Part shown: positions 45,315 to 56,250 of the stretch, in pieces
Layout of the letters: every line of letters starts with the position of its first letter
How positions within the stretch are numbered: position 1 is the first letter of the stretch
Source of the DNA: Linepithema humile
Lineage: Eukaryota > Arthropoda > Insecta > Hymenoptera > Formicidae
DNA length: 64,000 bases
Direction of reading: 5' to 3'
Assembly: GCF_040581485.1 (NCBI RefSeq)
Contig: NC_090135.1
Span: forward strand, 3,465,001-3,529,000
Position numbers and translations under genes: made by a program
Notes under the pieces: generated by a model
The model's input: the letters and a program-made list of their open reading frames with translations, nothing else
What the model was told of the DNA's origin: nothing
Databases searched by the model: none

Positions 45315-45620
45315 TCACTTATCTTCTCCATCCCTTGGCCCCAGCTCGGCTTCCATCTTCACACAGGAACTTCTCTGTACAGTGTTCTTATCTTCATTGT
45401 TATTAATAAAGTTTCCGCAACCTTCACATGGGTTGATCTCATGGATCAGGTAGGGTGATGTGATAGGTGCGTACTCAGGTTTGTCCTTAGTCACCGGATT
45501 ATGACAACACTGGTGACGGGAATTGTGGTAGTCTACCACAATTAACGTATTTTCCCAATCAGGGCAGTCGTACATTAAGTTCCGTGAGCAGCGAGCAGAC
45601 TCCAGGGTGATCTTTCAGTG
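45315..45620 (-). CDS. Small Cys-rich ORF of unknown function in the gypsy 3' region
   Basis: From MYDCPDWENTLIVVDYHNSR at 45575 the frame reads 86 codons. It is open further upstream to about 45620, adding a CSRNL segment. The Cys pattern (C, C, CC, then C-x2-C) and mixed polarity suggest a small folded or metal-binding protein, but I recognise no family. A candidate acceptor (CTGAAAG) lies at the upstream end. It lies on the element strand, downstream of the Tudor ORF. It may be chance, an accessory exon, or captured host sequence. Confidence 0.3.
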
Positions 45621-46152
45621 TAGCGTCAAATGGATTAGTGGCACATTACTCCTCGATGTATGTATAGATATTTCTTCTTTTTTTTCCTCTTTTTCTTTGT
45701 ATTTTGTAAAAGTTGGTACTCTGACATTCTATACTGTGACTGATCATCAAGTAATTCTCCCTATAGCAAATTGTTAATAAAAAGGATTCTACTTTATCTA
45801 AGATTTATTTATGAGAGAATTACGGATATATGAAAATCCCTTAAGTATATGACATTATTTATTTATGTATGTATTAAGTAGAATATTTACTAGAAGTTAA
45901 TCCTACGTCTAAGTTAATTATTTTGCTTATTTACTTAGATATATATATATGCTTTTAGAAGTATGTATCTATATATATGTATATATGTATATAAGATTAT
46001 ATATGTTTGATTATTTATTGAGGTAGATAGTAAAAAAAATTTTTTTTTTTTTTTTTTTTTTTCTTTTTTTTGTACTATATATATGTTTGATATATAGAGA
46101 TATATGTATATATAGATATTTCTTAACATTATTTTAACCGTGTATATATGCG

Positions 46153-46211
<59 letters not shown>

Positions 46212-46429
46212 ATATATTTATGTATTTTCTCTCTTATAGAAGATAATTTAAAGATAATAATGTTTTATAAAAAATAGTTATATAAAAAAAATTTTTTCCC
46301 TTTTTTTTTATAAAAACTTTTCTTTTGCCTAATAACAAACATAATATATATATATATGTATATTTTTGTTATTTTTATTAGTTATTATTTGTGATTATAG
46401 CACTAATTATGTGTATATTCTTATGCGTT
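45621..46429. other. Simple-sequence AT-rich part of the gypsy 3' region
   Basis: Contains (TA)n near 46156-46200, a T-run near 46040-46060 and many ATATATGTAT variants. No gene. Confidence 0.6.
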
Positions 46430-47065
46430 TTAGCTCAACGCGGATGGTACGGTGTGTGTGGCTATATTCGCTATTTTTTGCGCAACTCCTAATTCTATTA
46501 ATAAGTCTCTGAGGTTGTGGTAGACGTTGTTAGTTTCGTTCTTGATATCTAATTTGATGAGTGCACCTTCGTTCCGAATTGGTTTGATTATCTGCATAAT
46601 TCCGGTTTGCTGTTCTGTGATGCTTCGAGTGACATTTATGGCCCTACGAGACCATGTGGGTCCTGTAGTGGCGGGGGCTGTGTAGGCTAAGCTACATGGC
46701 ACAGCTTGCCAGTAATGTTCTCTGAACCTCTCCTTGAGATGGTAGAGTTCAGCTATTGCATGGCGAACATACACGCCCCAGTCTCGGAGGCCTATCTGCA
46801 CTGTTTCATCTCCGTTGATCTTCGTAACGATGCCGCGTTGCCATCCTCCTCTTGTTTCAAGGGCAACAATGTCACCTAGTTTTGTATTCGAGTGGAAAAA
46901 TCGGCGTTTGTTCATCCGCTGGTTGAAGTCCTCCATCATATTTTGGAAGGATTCTTTACTATTTTCCAAGTGAATCCAAATTAGCGTAGGCGAAAACACC
47001 TTTACTATTTTAACAGCAAACGGCGAGCGGCTCAGTTTTTGAGTATCGAGGTGTTCGATCTCCAT
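46430..47065 (-). CDS. Extended Tudor-domain protein encoded by the gypsy element (211 aa)
   Basis: Seen: the open frame starts at ATG 47065, four bases after a clean splice acceptor, and ends at 46430. Residues 17-130 read as a Tudor module: VKIVKVFSPTLIWIHLE (17-33), KLGDIVALE (62-70), GGWQRGIV (73-80, position of the usual WYRA), LRDWGVYV (93-100, position of DYGN), AELYHLKERF (105-114) and WQAVPCSLAYTAP (119-131). Residues 132-200 fit the SN-like half, with a final VYHNLRDLLIELGVA. Known: extended Tudor domains bind methyl-arginine peptides, above all of PIWI proteins in the piRNA pathway. The Asn that usually follows DYG is Val here, so ligand binding may differ. No frame break, unlike gag, pol and env. 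Role inferred: piRNA-pathway interference or particle targeting. No other Tudor repeat is seen. Confidence 0.72.
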   Translation of the reverse strand: MEIEHLDTQKLSRSPFAVKIVKVFSPTLIWIHLENSKESFQNMMEDFNQRMNKRRFFHSNTKLGDIVALETRGGWQRGIVTKINGDETVQIGLRDWGVYVRHAIAELYHLKERFREHYWQAVPCSLAYTAPATTGPTWSRRAINVTRSITEQQTGIMQIIKPIRNEGALIKLDIKNETNNVYHNLRDLLIELGVAQKIANIATHTVPSALS

Positions 47066-47084
47066 GTTTCTATAAACAAAAAGG
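47066..47084 (-). promoter_or_regulatory. 3' splice site before the Tudor ORF
   Basis: CTTTTGTTTATAG ends at 47070 on the minus strand and the exon begins AAACATGG. This predicts a spliced mRNA with the Tudor ORF as its first ORF. Confidence 0.55.
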
Positions 47085-47270
47085 TGGTGTTGGGGTTAGG
47101 TGCGAATTTTGAGTCGTAACTGCAAGACCTCATAATAAGGAGCGAAACAGATTAAAATAAATAAGACAATAAAATGCGTAAAATCAAAGTTGGCGCTTGT
47201 GTAAAGTTGGTAGGGAACCTGTTGTTTATGTATTTTTCTTCTTTTCTTCCCCCTTTTTTTTCTTTCGTCT

Positions 47271-47301
<31 letters not shown>

Positions 47302-47327
47302 TTTCAAGAGAAAGAGAAATCAAGCGG

Positions 47328-49281
47328 TCAGTCCTTCAGTGCGAATGTATAAGTGGATGCGTCCTTTGCAGGTAGTAGGGGGTGGGTTCCCCTCTGTGAA
47401 GAGTCTTCTATTGGGTTTCGTTCTGCGGATGGTTGTGTAGCTTCTCGGTTTTCATCGCGTGGTTTTTTCAGTTTTAAGTGTAATAGGAGCTGAGTTAACG
47501 AGTCCCAGATGGCTCCAAGCAGGTATATGGACCATCCGTATACTGTGTGTAGAGCATAGCCATGCACAATGGTATCCAGTATTAGTTTTACTGCTCTTAC
47601 TGCCAAGTAAATTCCTAAAAATCCAGCGCTTATATTGCCGAAAATTAGGAATCGATTCCAAAATTTCTGCCATGCCGAGATAGCTATTTTTTCAACTGAT
47701 GCCTCATCTAAGAAGTTTGCAAAAGATCCTCCATCGTGCATAATCGTAGAGTGGCCCATCATTCCTCTGGCCAAGGTGTTTAACATTGCTGGTCTCTCAG
47801 CAGGAAACATAATATGATCCCTGAGATCGCTTAAATCTCTTTCAGTATATATGCCGCTGGTAGCAAGTGATCCGGGGCTAATATATTTGCAGCTAGGTGT
47901 TGTCATCGGTTTCATGGTCATCGGCGGTACTGTATGTATTGGTTTAGGAGTGAGTCTATACCATGCATCTCCCAGAAAATACATGGGTGGTGCGAATAAA
48001 TTGCACGTAATCTGCGTTTCTTGTCGTAACAGTATATGAGTTTGCGGTGTTAGAAATTGTGTTCTGTTTTCTCGCGTCACAGGCAATTGATCATAGCATT
48101 CTTCGGTGTGTGCTACTCTTACTTCAACAGGCACACATTTTACTATGTGTATTACTTTGCCAGCTAGTAAGGCCATGTATCCTGGTCCCTTCATGAAGTG
48201 ATAAGCGAAGACATCCGGCGATTGGATGGCTATGGCTAATGAATTGTGTAATATTTTCTGTTCAAGCTGACATTGTTGCAGTAAAATATTCTTGTATAGT
48301 TCGCTAAATTGAGTCCGCACATGTTTCTCTACATATACAAATTTAGAATTCATATAGGTGAAGATGTCCAAATTAGCTATGCGTGATTCTTTTTTAAAAA
48401 TTGCTACGCCTGGTGAAGTTTCGAAAATTACTAATTTTGGATGTTCCGTGTGGAAAAGAGTGTATCCACAAGTCGAATAGGAGTCTCTGCTTGCCAATGC
48501 AAAAACTGTGTCTTCTGTTGTCATGGAATAAACAATTTGCTGTTGTTTGTTGACGACGTCTATTATTCTGTATGCATATCCTTCATATAATACTCCATAA
48601 GTGCCGAACCTGCAGGTATCCGGGCATGGATGCCCAGTAGGTATCCCCACCCTCGATGTCAGTGCAATGTGTTGCGCTCAACGCGCAGGTCACTCCAGAC
48701 CTCAGTTGGACTCGGTTCGTGTTTATCTTCACGTCAGCTATATAATCCTGTAGTGTAATTTTTATAGTTGCGAGTACCACGGCTTTTTCCCATGTGCCAA
48801 ATGGATCGCTATATGTTGTTCCGGAACAGGTGCCATCATTGTTTACGTGTCCGGCCAGTGTTATCGGTCGTGTTGCAGTTTGATTGGATTTCAATCCTGT
48901 TATTCGAGTGTTCCCGATTTCGTAAGTACCATACATATGCATTTGTTGGCAGGCGTCTCTTGATACCTTTTCTATATACGCGTGTTTTCCGTTGTACACG
49001 TCCATGGAGTGAAAGAACATTCCGCATCTCCTGATTAATCTGTCTATTTCTATTTTGCATTGTATAACTCTCGCGGAGGTAAATTCGTTAATTTGTAGCA
49101 GTTGTATATAAATCTTTTGAGCTGCTACTTCTGGCTGTGGTATATCACATTCCTCTATCCCCAGTAATGATAGAGTAGTAATGTTTGTCGATGCAGATCC
49201 GCAGTCATATCCTATTATGCCTTTAATGCCGCGTAACCAAAAATTTAGCACGGCGATTATTAAAAATCCTCGGAGATCCAT
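47328..49281 (-). pseudogene. env: Envelope glycoprotein, chuvirus-like type, frameshifted
   Basis: Two overlapping frames (49281-48583 and 48650-47328) form one collinear protein of about 650 aa. Seen: a hydrophobic signal (MDLRGFLIIAVLNFWL), Cys-rich ectodomain motifs (GYDCGSASTNIT, QLLQINEFTSARVIQC, GTCSGTTYSDPFGTW), FVYVEKHVRTQ, MKGPGYMALLAGKV, SGIYTERDLSDLRDHIMFP, a membrane span (FGNISAGFLGIYLAV) and a charged tail ending at 47328. I recognise this as the glycoprotein of chuvirus-like negative-strand RNA viruses and of endogenous copies in arthropods. In viruses it mediates entry. A frame break near 48600-48650 disables this copy. The start directly follows a TTTCAG acceptor, so it would be expressed from a spliced RNA. 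Confidence 0.72.
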
Positions 49282-49300
49282 CTGAAATTTAGCACGTCTA
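49282..49300 (-). promoter_or_regulatory. 3' splice site before env
   Basis: GTGCTAAATTTCAG immediately precedes the env ATG at 49281. A donor-like GAGGTAGGA just upstream of the gag ATG (about 56185-56195) would be a natural partner. Confidence 0.55.
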
Positions 49301-49459
49301 AGGTATATTAATATAGCGCATCTTTAATTGTCAAACTTGTTGTTATATTTGTTAACTAATTTATTATTTATTTATTTATTATTATTTTTTTTTTATTTGT
49401 TGTGTAAAATATATTTATATATATTTTTTATAGTTACTTATTTTAATTAATAAAGTTAC

Positions 49460-52400
49460 TTAATTATTAGGAGTTGGTTTGATGTGTGAGATTTGTAGGC
49501 AATTAGGGTGTACAACGCGACTGTTCTTTTTTATTTTAATTCTTACGTTATTTCTATTCAATATTTCTAAGACCTCATGGGGTCTTGTGTATTGATCTCC
49601 AAATTTGCCAGGTTTAGGGCCTTTTAATAAAAAGACTTGATCACCAAGTTTGAATGTTTGTGGGTTTATCTTTTTATCCTAGTGTCTTTTCGATTTAATT
49701 TTTGCTTCGACAACGTTTTCTCGGGCATTTTTCTGAATTGCGTGGAGTTGACTAACTAAATTTACAAGATATTCGTTGTAAGTTGCTAATTTATCGCCAG
49801 GTGCTAGAGGTTTATTTGACGGAATTCGTGCTATTTTACCGAAGATTAATTCGTAAGGCGTGTGTTTAGTTGCTTCATGTATACTAGTGTTATAATTATA
49901 CATCGCGAGACTTATCCATCTATCCCACTGTTTTTGTTCTCTTGCATATTGCTTTAAATATTCTCCTAATGCGTGATGTGATCTTTCTAATGAGCCGTTT
50001 GATTGAGGATGGAATGCGATTGTACGGAATTTATGAATTTTAAATATTTTAGCTACCTTTTTCATTAAGTCACTGATAAAATTTCTACCTTGGTCTGTTA
50101 AAATTGCCTTTGGAGAACCGAATACACAAATAAATCGATCGACGAAAGCTTCGGCTACCGTTTCGGCAGTTTGGTCGGATAACGGTATTCCCATGCTGAA
50201 TTTAGTGAGTTGGTCTTGTAGAGTTAAGATATATTCATTGCCACGTTCGGTTTTAGGCAAAGGTCCTACGATATCCATGGCGACCTTATCGAAAGATGAT
50301 CCGGGTGTATCGGTAATTATCATAGGTTGTTTGGTTTTTACGCGAACTAGTTTCTTTAATTGGCAATGTAAACATTGTTGGATAAAACGTTGTACATCTA
50401 TTTTTAGATTTTCCCAGTAATAATTATGTTTGATTCTATTATACGTTTTAGTTACTCCGCGATGTCCCCCAGTGGGTAAACAGTGCGTTTCTCCTATTAT
50501 TATTGATCGTAGATCTCTAGGTGGATATTTAACTAATCCATTGCAAATAATTAATTTAATTGGTGCGTCAAGGAATATTAATTGTAGCTGATTTTTGACA
50601 TTGCTCCATGGTACATTGTCAATGAAATCTGTTTTAGCAATACTAAGTGTTTCAATTTTTAAATTTTCAACAGTTTCCTTTAAGTTATTTAAAGCGGTTA
50701 TGATTCGAGATAAAGTTAATGTTGGGCCTTCTCGTTGTTCTTCGCTTATCGGCAATATTATATGATAATAATTTTTTACTTTAATGGTTTTAGGTTGGTT
50801 TAACATAAGATTATTTAAATTTGGAAGTTTGTTTCGTTCAAATAACTTTTGCGAACCGGAATCTAAAGGTTTACCGTTTGTATCAACAAAATATGCTATG
50901 TTGTCTTTACGTAAGAATAATAGATCGCGAGATTCAATTATATTATTTTTTATTATTTGCTGATTATTAATAGTGGGTTTACTATAATTTTTGATATTGA
51001 TCTCTTGGTTATTGTCTATATCTTCTTGTTCCTCGTCTTCATCACTGTTTTCTTTATCAGGCGGATCATTTCTATCGTCTAACAATATAATGTTATCGTC
51101 TATTTGCTCTTTTATTAAATCATCTTGATCGGTGATTCGACGTCGTGCTGTCCGACTTCTTGTTAGTATTTTTTCATGTGTAGGTAGACTGTGAATTAAT
51201 GCTCTCTCTATTATTTGTTGATTTGGTTCATCTAATTCTTCTTTAGTAAATGGTATCGAGTCTGTATTATTTTGAATTGCATTTTTGTTTACTTCGGTGT
51301 CGGAAAAATGTAATTCGTAATCTTCTTCCTCGCTATCAGAAAGATGCGATTTGTAATTATCATTTTCTTTAGTGTCAGAAAGGCGTAGTTTGTAATTATC
51401 ATCTTCCTCTGAAGAATCGGAGAGGTACAATTTATAATTATCTTTTTCTTTGTCAAATTCTCTTTGCGTTTTTAAGGTTGTTTTAGTATTTTCGGAAATT
51501 TTTCGTTTCCGTCTGCCTTTTCTAACTGGTTTACAATCGACTTCTTCAAGATTTATGGGATTTTGTGATAATGCATCTGCGTTTACATTCATTTTACCTG
51601 CTTTATATTCCACTTCATAATCGTATTCCGCTAATTTTAGTCTCCATCGTAATATTCTCATGTTCGCATCTTGAGCATTCTTAAACCACATTAAAGGTTT
51701 GTGATCGGTTACCAGTGTGAATTTTCGTTCGTATAAGTATGGTCGAAAATGTTTAACGCAGTAAACTATTGCTAATGCTTCCTTTTCGTATGTATCGTAT
51801 TTCAATTCGTTATCTGTTAAGGTACGAGATGCATAAGCCACTGGACGATCCTTATTTATTTCTCCTTGCGATAATATTCCTCCTACTGCTATCCCAGAAG
51901 CATCCGTTGTTAAAATAAATGGTTTTGAAAAATCAGGATATTGCAATACGGGCTCTTTACATAATAATTGTTTCAATATTTCGAAAGATTCTTTTTGAGT
52001 AATCGTCCATTCGAATTGCGTATCGTTTTTTAACAAATTAGTTAATGGTTTTGCCAGTTTTGAAAAATTCGATATAAATCGTCTATAATATCCAGCGAGT
52101 CCTAAAAATTGTTTAATGTTTTTTGGTGTTTTGGGTCTAGGAAATAATTTTACTGCTTCTAACTTCTTAGGATCAGGTTTAACTCCATTTTTACTAATTA
52201 TATGCCCTAGATAAGTTACTTCCGTTTTTAAAAATTCACATTTGTCCGGTTGTAATTTTAAATTGGCCTTTCGAAGCCTTTCAATTAATAAATTGTATTT
52301 CCTTTCGTGTTCTTCCAGTGAGGCGGCGTAGATAACGATGTCGTCCATATAAACAAATAATTCCTGGCCTTGTAGTCCTGATAATACTAGATCCATTAAA

Positions 52401-54065
52401 CGTTGAAAAGTAGCGGGTGCATTTTTTTAATCCAAAAAGCATTCTATCGAATTCATAATGTCCAAAAGGAGTGGTGAAAGCAGTTTTATGGCCATCTGCA
52501 GGATCCATTTTTATTTGATGAAATCCGGAAGCTAAATCACATACAGAGAAGTATTGCGCTCCTCCTAATTGATCAAGAATATCGACAATATTCGGTAATG
52601 GATAAGCATCTCCGATTGTTTTATCGTTTAAAGCTCGGAAATCTAAAACCATTCTCCAGCGTTTATTTCCTTTCGAGTCTTCCTTCTTAGGTACTATTCA
52701 TATGGGTGTATTATACGGTGATTGCGAAGGTTTAACTATACCTCCTGTCAGCAGTTCTTCTACTTGTTTATTTATCTCTTCCTTATGAGATTGCAGAAAT
52801 CTATATTGCCTCGTGTTTATCGGTCGATCATCCGTTGTTGAAATTTGATGTTGTAATATTTGAGTGGCAGTTAATTTTTCTCTAGGTATGTGAAATCGGT
52901 CTTGACTCTGTGTAATAAGCCTTATTATGCCTTCTTTTTCTCGTGCGTTTGAGTGTTCCAAACGTAGTAGGTCGACGATTTCTGTAAGACGATCCTTTCC
53001 AGATTTTTCTGCTACTACTAGACACTTGCTACGGGCTGGAGTGTTAACAGCGTCTTGATTTAGATTTTCATGCGGAGTTAACTTCTCCATGCAATCTTTT
53101 ACTAATTTTTTCACATTTTTATGTTTATGTTTAGATTTCCTCCTGCGCATAAATTTATCTATCATTTCCTGAGTCCTAATTTTCGATAACGCCAAAATTT
53201 TCGAAGATAGTTTATTTTTACTTTTAATACTGTCATTAATCGTTATTTTTGGATTAAAATGTTGGATTTTATCCAGTAGCTCTTCAATTGTTACATATGT
53301 ATCCTGATTTTCTTTTCCATTATTTTTCGAGAGTGATCCAACCTTTGGAAATTTTATATCTTTTAGGGAGGATAGAAAACTTCTCCCTTTTAAATTTTTA
53401 AAAGAAGATTGTGTCGAATTGCGTAGCGAGGTTTGGTAACTTCCCTCCTCGCAACCGACGGGGTCTGGAGAGGTTTGGTAACTTCCCTCTCCGGGAGTCA
53501 TTTGATGATTCGGAAAAGCACGGAAACTTCTCCCTTCAAAGGATATAGAATCACTCATTTCTTTTGACGAGGTTTGACGGCTTTCCTCCCCGTTTTTAGA
53601 ATTGTTTAATAATTTTGGAGGGGTTTGACAACTTCCCTCTCTACCTTCAGGATCATTCTTTTTTTCAGCGTTATTTTTATCTTTACCTTCGATTTTATCT
53701 TTATTTTTAATTTCTTTTTTAATTTTATTATTTGACACGTTATCATTTTTGTTCACTTTGATCTTAGCTTTATTTTTATTACCATCTTCGAATTTTTCAT
53801 TATTATTAATAATGTTTCTATCATCGAATTCATCGTTGTTAAATTCATTTTGCATCTTAAGAGTTTCATCGCTTTCAGGTTGTATCGTCGTCTCTTGTGT
53901 TTTCCTTAAACTATCCTGGTTAAGATCAATTTTATGGTCGTTGAGCAGTTCACTCAGGGGCCTGAGTCGAAGGGTAGGTACTCGAATTTCAACCTCTTTG
54001 TCCAAAGTGCTTATGACATTCAAGTAAGCTTTTCCCGACACGTTTTCCACGATAGTATCTCCCAA
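49460..54065 (-). pseudogene. pol: Ty3/gypsy pol: linker, reverse transcriptase, RNase H, integrase
   Basis: From 54065 a Lys/Asn/Glu-rich linker with repeated EGSYQTS-type motifs precedes the RT. RT blocks: VLDFRALNDKTIGDAYPLPN, FHQIKMDPADGHKTAF, YMDDIVIYA (about 52350), then FLGLAGYYRRFI. RNase H: LTTDASGIAVGG and TDHKPL (about 51930-51690). An acidic linker follows. Integrase: a zinc-finger region from HCLPTGGHRG to CLHC (about 50500-50370), AMDIVGPLP, TDQGRNF and NGSLERSHH for the DDE triad. Breaks: an in-frame stop near 52698, a frameshift near 52430, and an in-frame stop at 49679-49681. After that stop the frame continues with a GPY/F-like segment (FLLKGPKPGKFGDQYTRPHE) to 49460. The enzymes would copy and integrate the element, but this copy cannot make full Pol. 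Confidence 0.92.
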
Positions 54066-54526
54066 ATTCCGTGCGCTAATTTGATTTTTGGTAAATAACC
54101 TATTTTTATTTCTGGATTTTCTATTCTCACGTAAAACAAGGATTCTGATCTGGGTGATGCTACGATAGTTTCCGGAGAAGAAAATGTCACGTAATTTCCA
54201 AAAACATTTAGTCGTTCGTGTGCGTAATCGATAGTTGAAGCTGTTTGTTTAAAGAAATCGTTTCCTAATATTCCTGATTGCGTAATCGGAAAGTCATCGG
54301 CCACTATGTGGAATTTTACTGACTCGCCAAAAAGAGTAAAAGCGATTTCTCCGAGTGTATAAACGGAATAATTATTTATACCATTTAACTGTAAAACGTT
54401 ATTATAATTAATGTTTAAATTTTGAGGCACAAAATTTTCCTTAATTATGTTAGGACCGGAACCGGTGTCTAGCATAAAGGTTATGGGCGAAATCATTTCG
54501 TTAATTTTTATTTTGACAGTAGGCAC
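54020..54526 (-). CDS. Aspartic protease domain of the gypsy element
   Basis: LDTGSGPNII at about 54470 is the active-site loop of retroviral-type proteases. ILGNDFF (about 54270) matches the ILG-x-DF block near the C-terminus. It cleaves Gag and Pol during particle maturation. It sits in its own open frame between gag and the pol linker and overlaps the pol frame by about 45 bases, consistent with programmed frameshifting or with decay. Confidence 0.82.
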   Translation of the reverse strand: MPTVKIKINEMISPITFMLDTGSGPNIIKENFVPQNLNINYNNVLQLNGINNYSVYTLGEIAFTLFGESVKFHIVADDFPITQSGILGNDFFKQTASTIDYAHERLNVFGNYVTFSSPETIVASPRSESLFYVRIENPEIKIGYLPKIKLAHGIWEILSWKTCREKLT

Positions 54527-54529
54527 GCG

Positions 54530-56182
54530 ACTCTGCTTGTTAAGATTTACAGTTACGGGCCGAATTTCCGAAGGGTCACTTTTTACACATTTTTCTGTGA
54601 GGTCGACGGGCGTAAAGTCTGGTCGGACCCCTGCGGTACGCCCGATTTCGAGGAGCCGTTCCCGTTTCCCATGTTTCCTTCCCTTTTACGATTATTGCTT
54701 GCAATGCGTAATTGACAATTTTCAATTAGGTGCCCGTTTTCTTTACAATAACGGCAAAACGTTCCGTCAGCAGAATTTGCTCGTTGATTAGAATTTGAAC
54801 GGCAGTTTTTAGCTGTATGGCCCAAGTTATTACAAATTTGGCAGATAATTCTGGTTTGATTATTAAGATTTGCTTGCTCATTTTGTTTTTCCAACAATTA
54901 TTGGCAGAATGGCTCGATCGGTCGCACCACTGGCAAATTATGGAGATCTTATTGTTAAAATTACTTGTTTGGTTATTAGAATTATTTAAGCGGCAATTTT
55001 TTGCATTATGACCCGGTTTAAAACATAATTGACATTTTATGGTATTTTCTTGCACCATATTTATCGATCGTTGAGCTTGGGGATCACGTAATCGACACTT
55101 TTCTGCACTATGTCCGCGTTTTTTACAAATCTGGCAAATTAGAATTTCAGTGCCTAAATTATTTTGTTTAAAAGAGTCTGCCATTTGCATAAGTTTTCTA
55201 CAATTAGCTGCTGAGTGGCCAATTTTAAAGCAAATTTGACAAATTCCGGTGGAACAATTTTCCTGTACATTATTTCGGTCGGAGTTAGCAGGTCTATGTC
55301 GTAAATCTGTAATAGCACGAAGCTCTCTTTCTATGCGTAGGGCATCTGTTACAGTTGCCTGTACGTCTAAGTTTCGAGCGATCCTCTGCTCAATTTCGGG
55401 TTTTAGGCCTCGGATGAAACATTTACACATATCTTTTTCTAAGGATGCTCGCACGTCGTGATCTGTTAACGCGTGTTCCGAACGCGTGTACGATAAGCTT
55501 CTCGTATCTGTTTTCCTAAGAGTTTTACACAATTAGCATAAGTGACGACGTCCTCGTCATTCTTTTGATATACGCTTCCTAACTCTCCCTGTAGCTGATA
55601 CACATTTTTAGATCCGCCGTAAATTTGTTTTAGATATTTAGTTAATTGCGCTACTGTTTCGAAATCTTCATCTCTAATTGTTCGTCGCGCCTCGCCGACT
55701 ATTCGCGTTCGTAAAATTTTAGTAAATTGAGACTCTGCTTCATAGGGCAGCATTGACTTTGCCTCTTCGCATCCTTCGATAAAATAATTTAGTGGGATAT
55801 TTTTTCCGTCGAAAAATGGAACGGCTTCGACCGCGTATTTTAGGATAGCGAACGGATTACTTTGCGCCATATTTCTCACCTTTTTACTGTCACTTGGACT
55901 TAGTTTAAAGTTTAAATGTTCGCTTTTACCACACGATCTAATAGTCTCGTCACCAGAATCGTCGGAATTGTACTCGGGAGCACTAGGTTCCACTAAAAAT
56001 GCTTCAATTTCGGGTTCGTTAGCGTTGAATTTAATTTGTTTAGGGACGCGAGCGAAGGAGGCTGCTGGAGTGGATGTGTAAAGTGTATCTAATGTGTCTG
56101 ATTTAGTTTTCTTTTTGCTTTTTATTGCGGCATTAAGTTGTTCTTCTATTTTATCTTTATCGGAGTTAGACCTCGTTGTCAT
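54530..56182 (-). pseudogene. gag: Gag with six CCHC zinc knuckles, frameshifted
   Basis: It starts MTTRSNSDKDKIEEQL at 56182. The capsid part has VPFFDGKNIPLNYFIEGCEE, IVGEARRTIRDEDFETV and YQLQGELGSVYQ, typical of errantivirus-like Gag. The frame changes near 55500. The nucleocapsid then carries four CCHC boxes (CQICFKIGHSAANC, CQICKKRGHSAEKC, CQLCFKPGHNAKNC, CQWCDRSSHSANNC) between about 55241 and 54894. After another shift come two more (CQICNNLGHTAKNC, CRYCKENGHLIENC; about 54843-54720). Most Gag proteins have one or two knuckles. Six suggests repeat expansion for RNA binding. The frameshifts inactivate this copy. Confidence 0.88.
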
Positions 56183-56209
56183 TCCTACCTCTCAAAAATT
56201 GCACTTTTT

Positions 56210-56227
56210 ATCCCGGACGAGCCCCCA
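56210..56227 (-). promoter_or_regulatory. Primer-binding site, tRNA-Pro type
   Basis: On the minus strand TGGGGGCTCGTCCGGGAT is the 18-base complement of a tRNA-Pro 3' end, the same primer string used by murine gammaretroviruses. It lies 23 bases inside the 5' LTR edge (56251), a larger gap than usual. Confidence 0.82.
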
Positions 56228-56250
56228 ATTTTTATTCTTTCTATTAAGTC

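Noticed and set aside
56210..56227. tRNA-Pro gene
   Set aside because: Only the 18-base 3'-end complement is present, directly behind an LTR. It is a primer site and not a gene.
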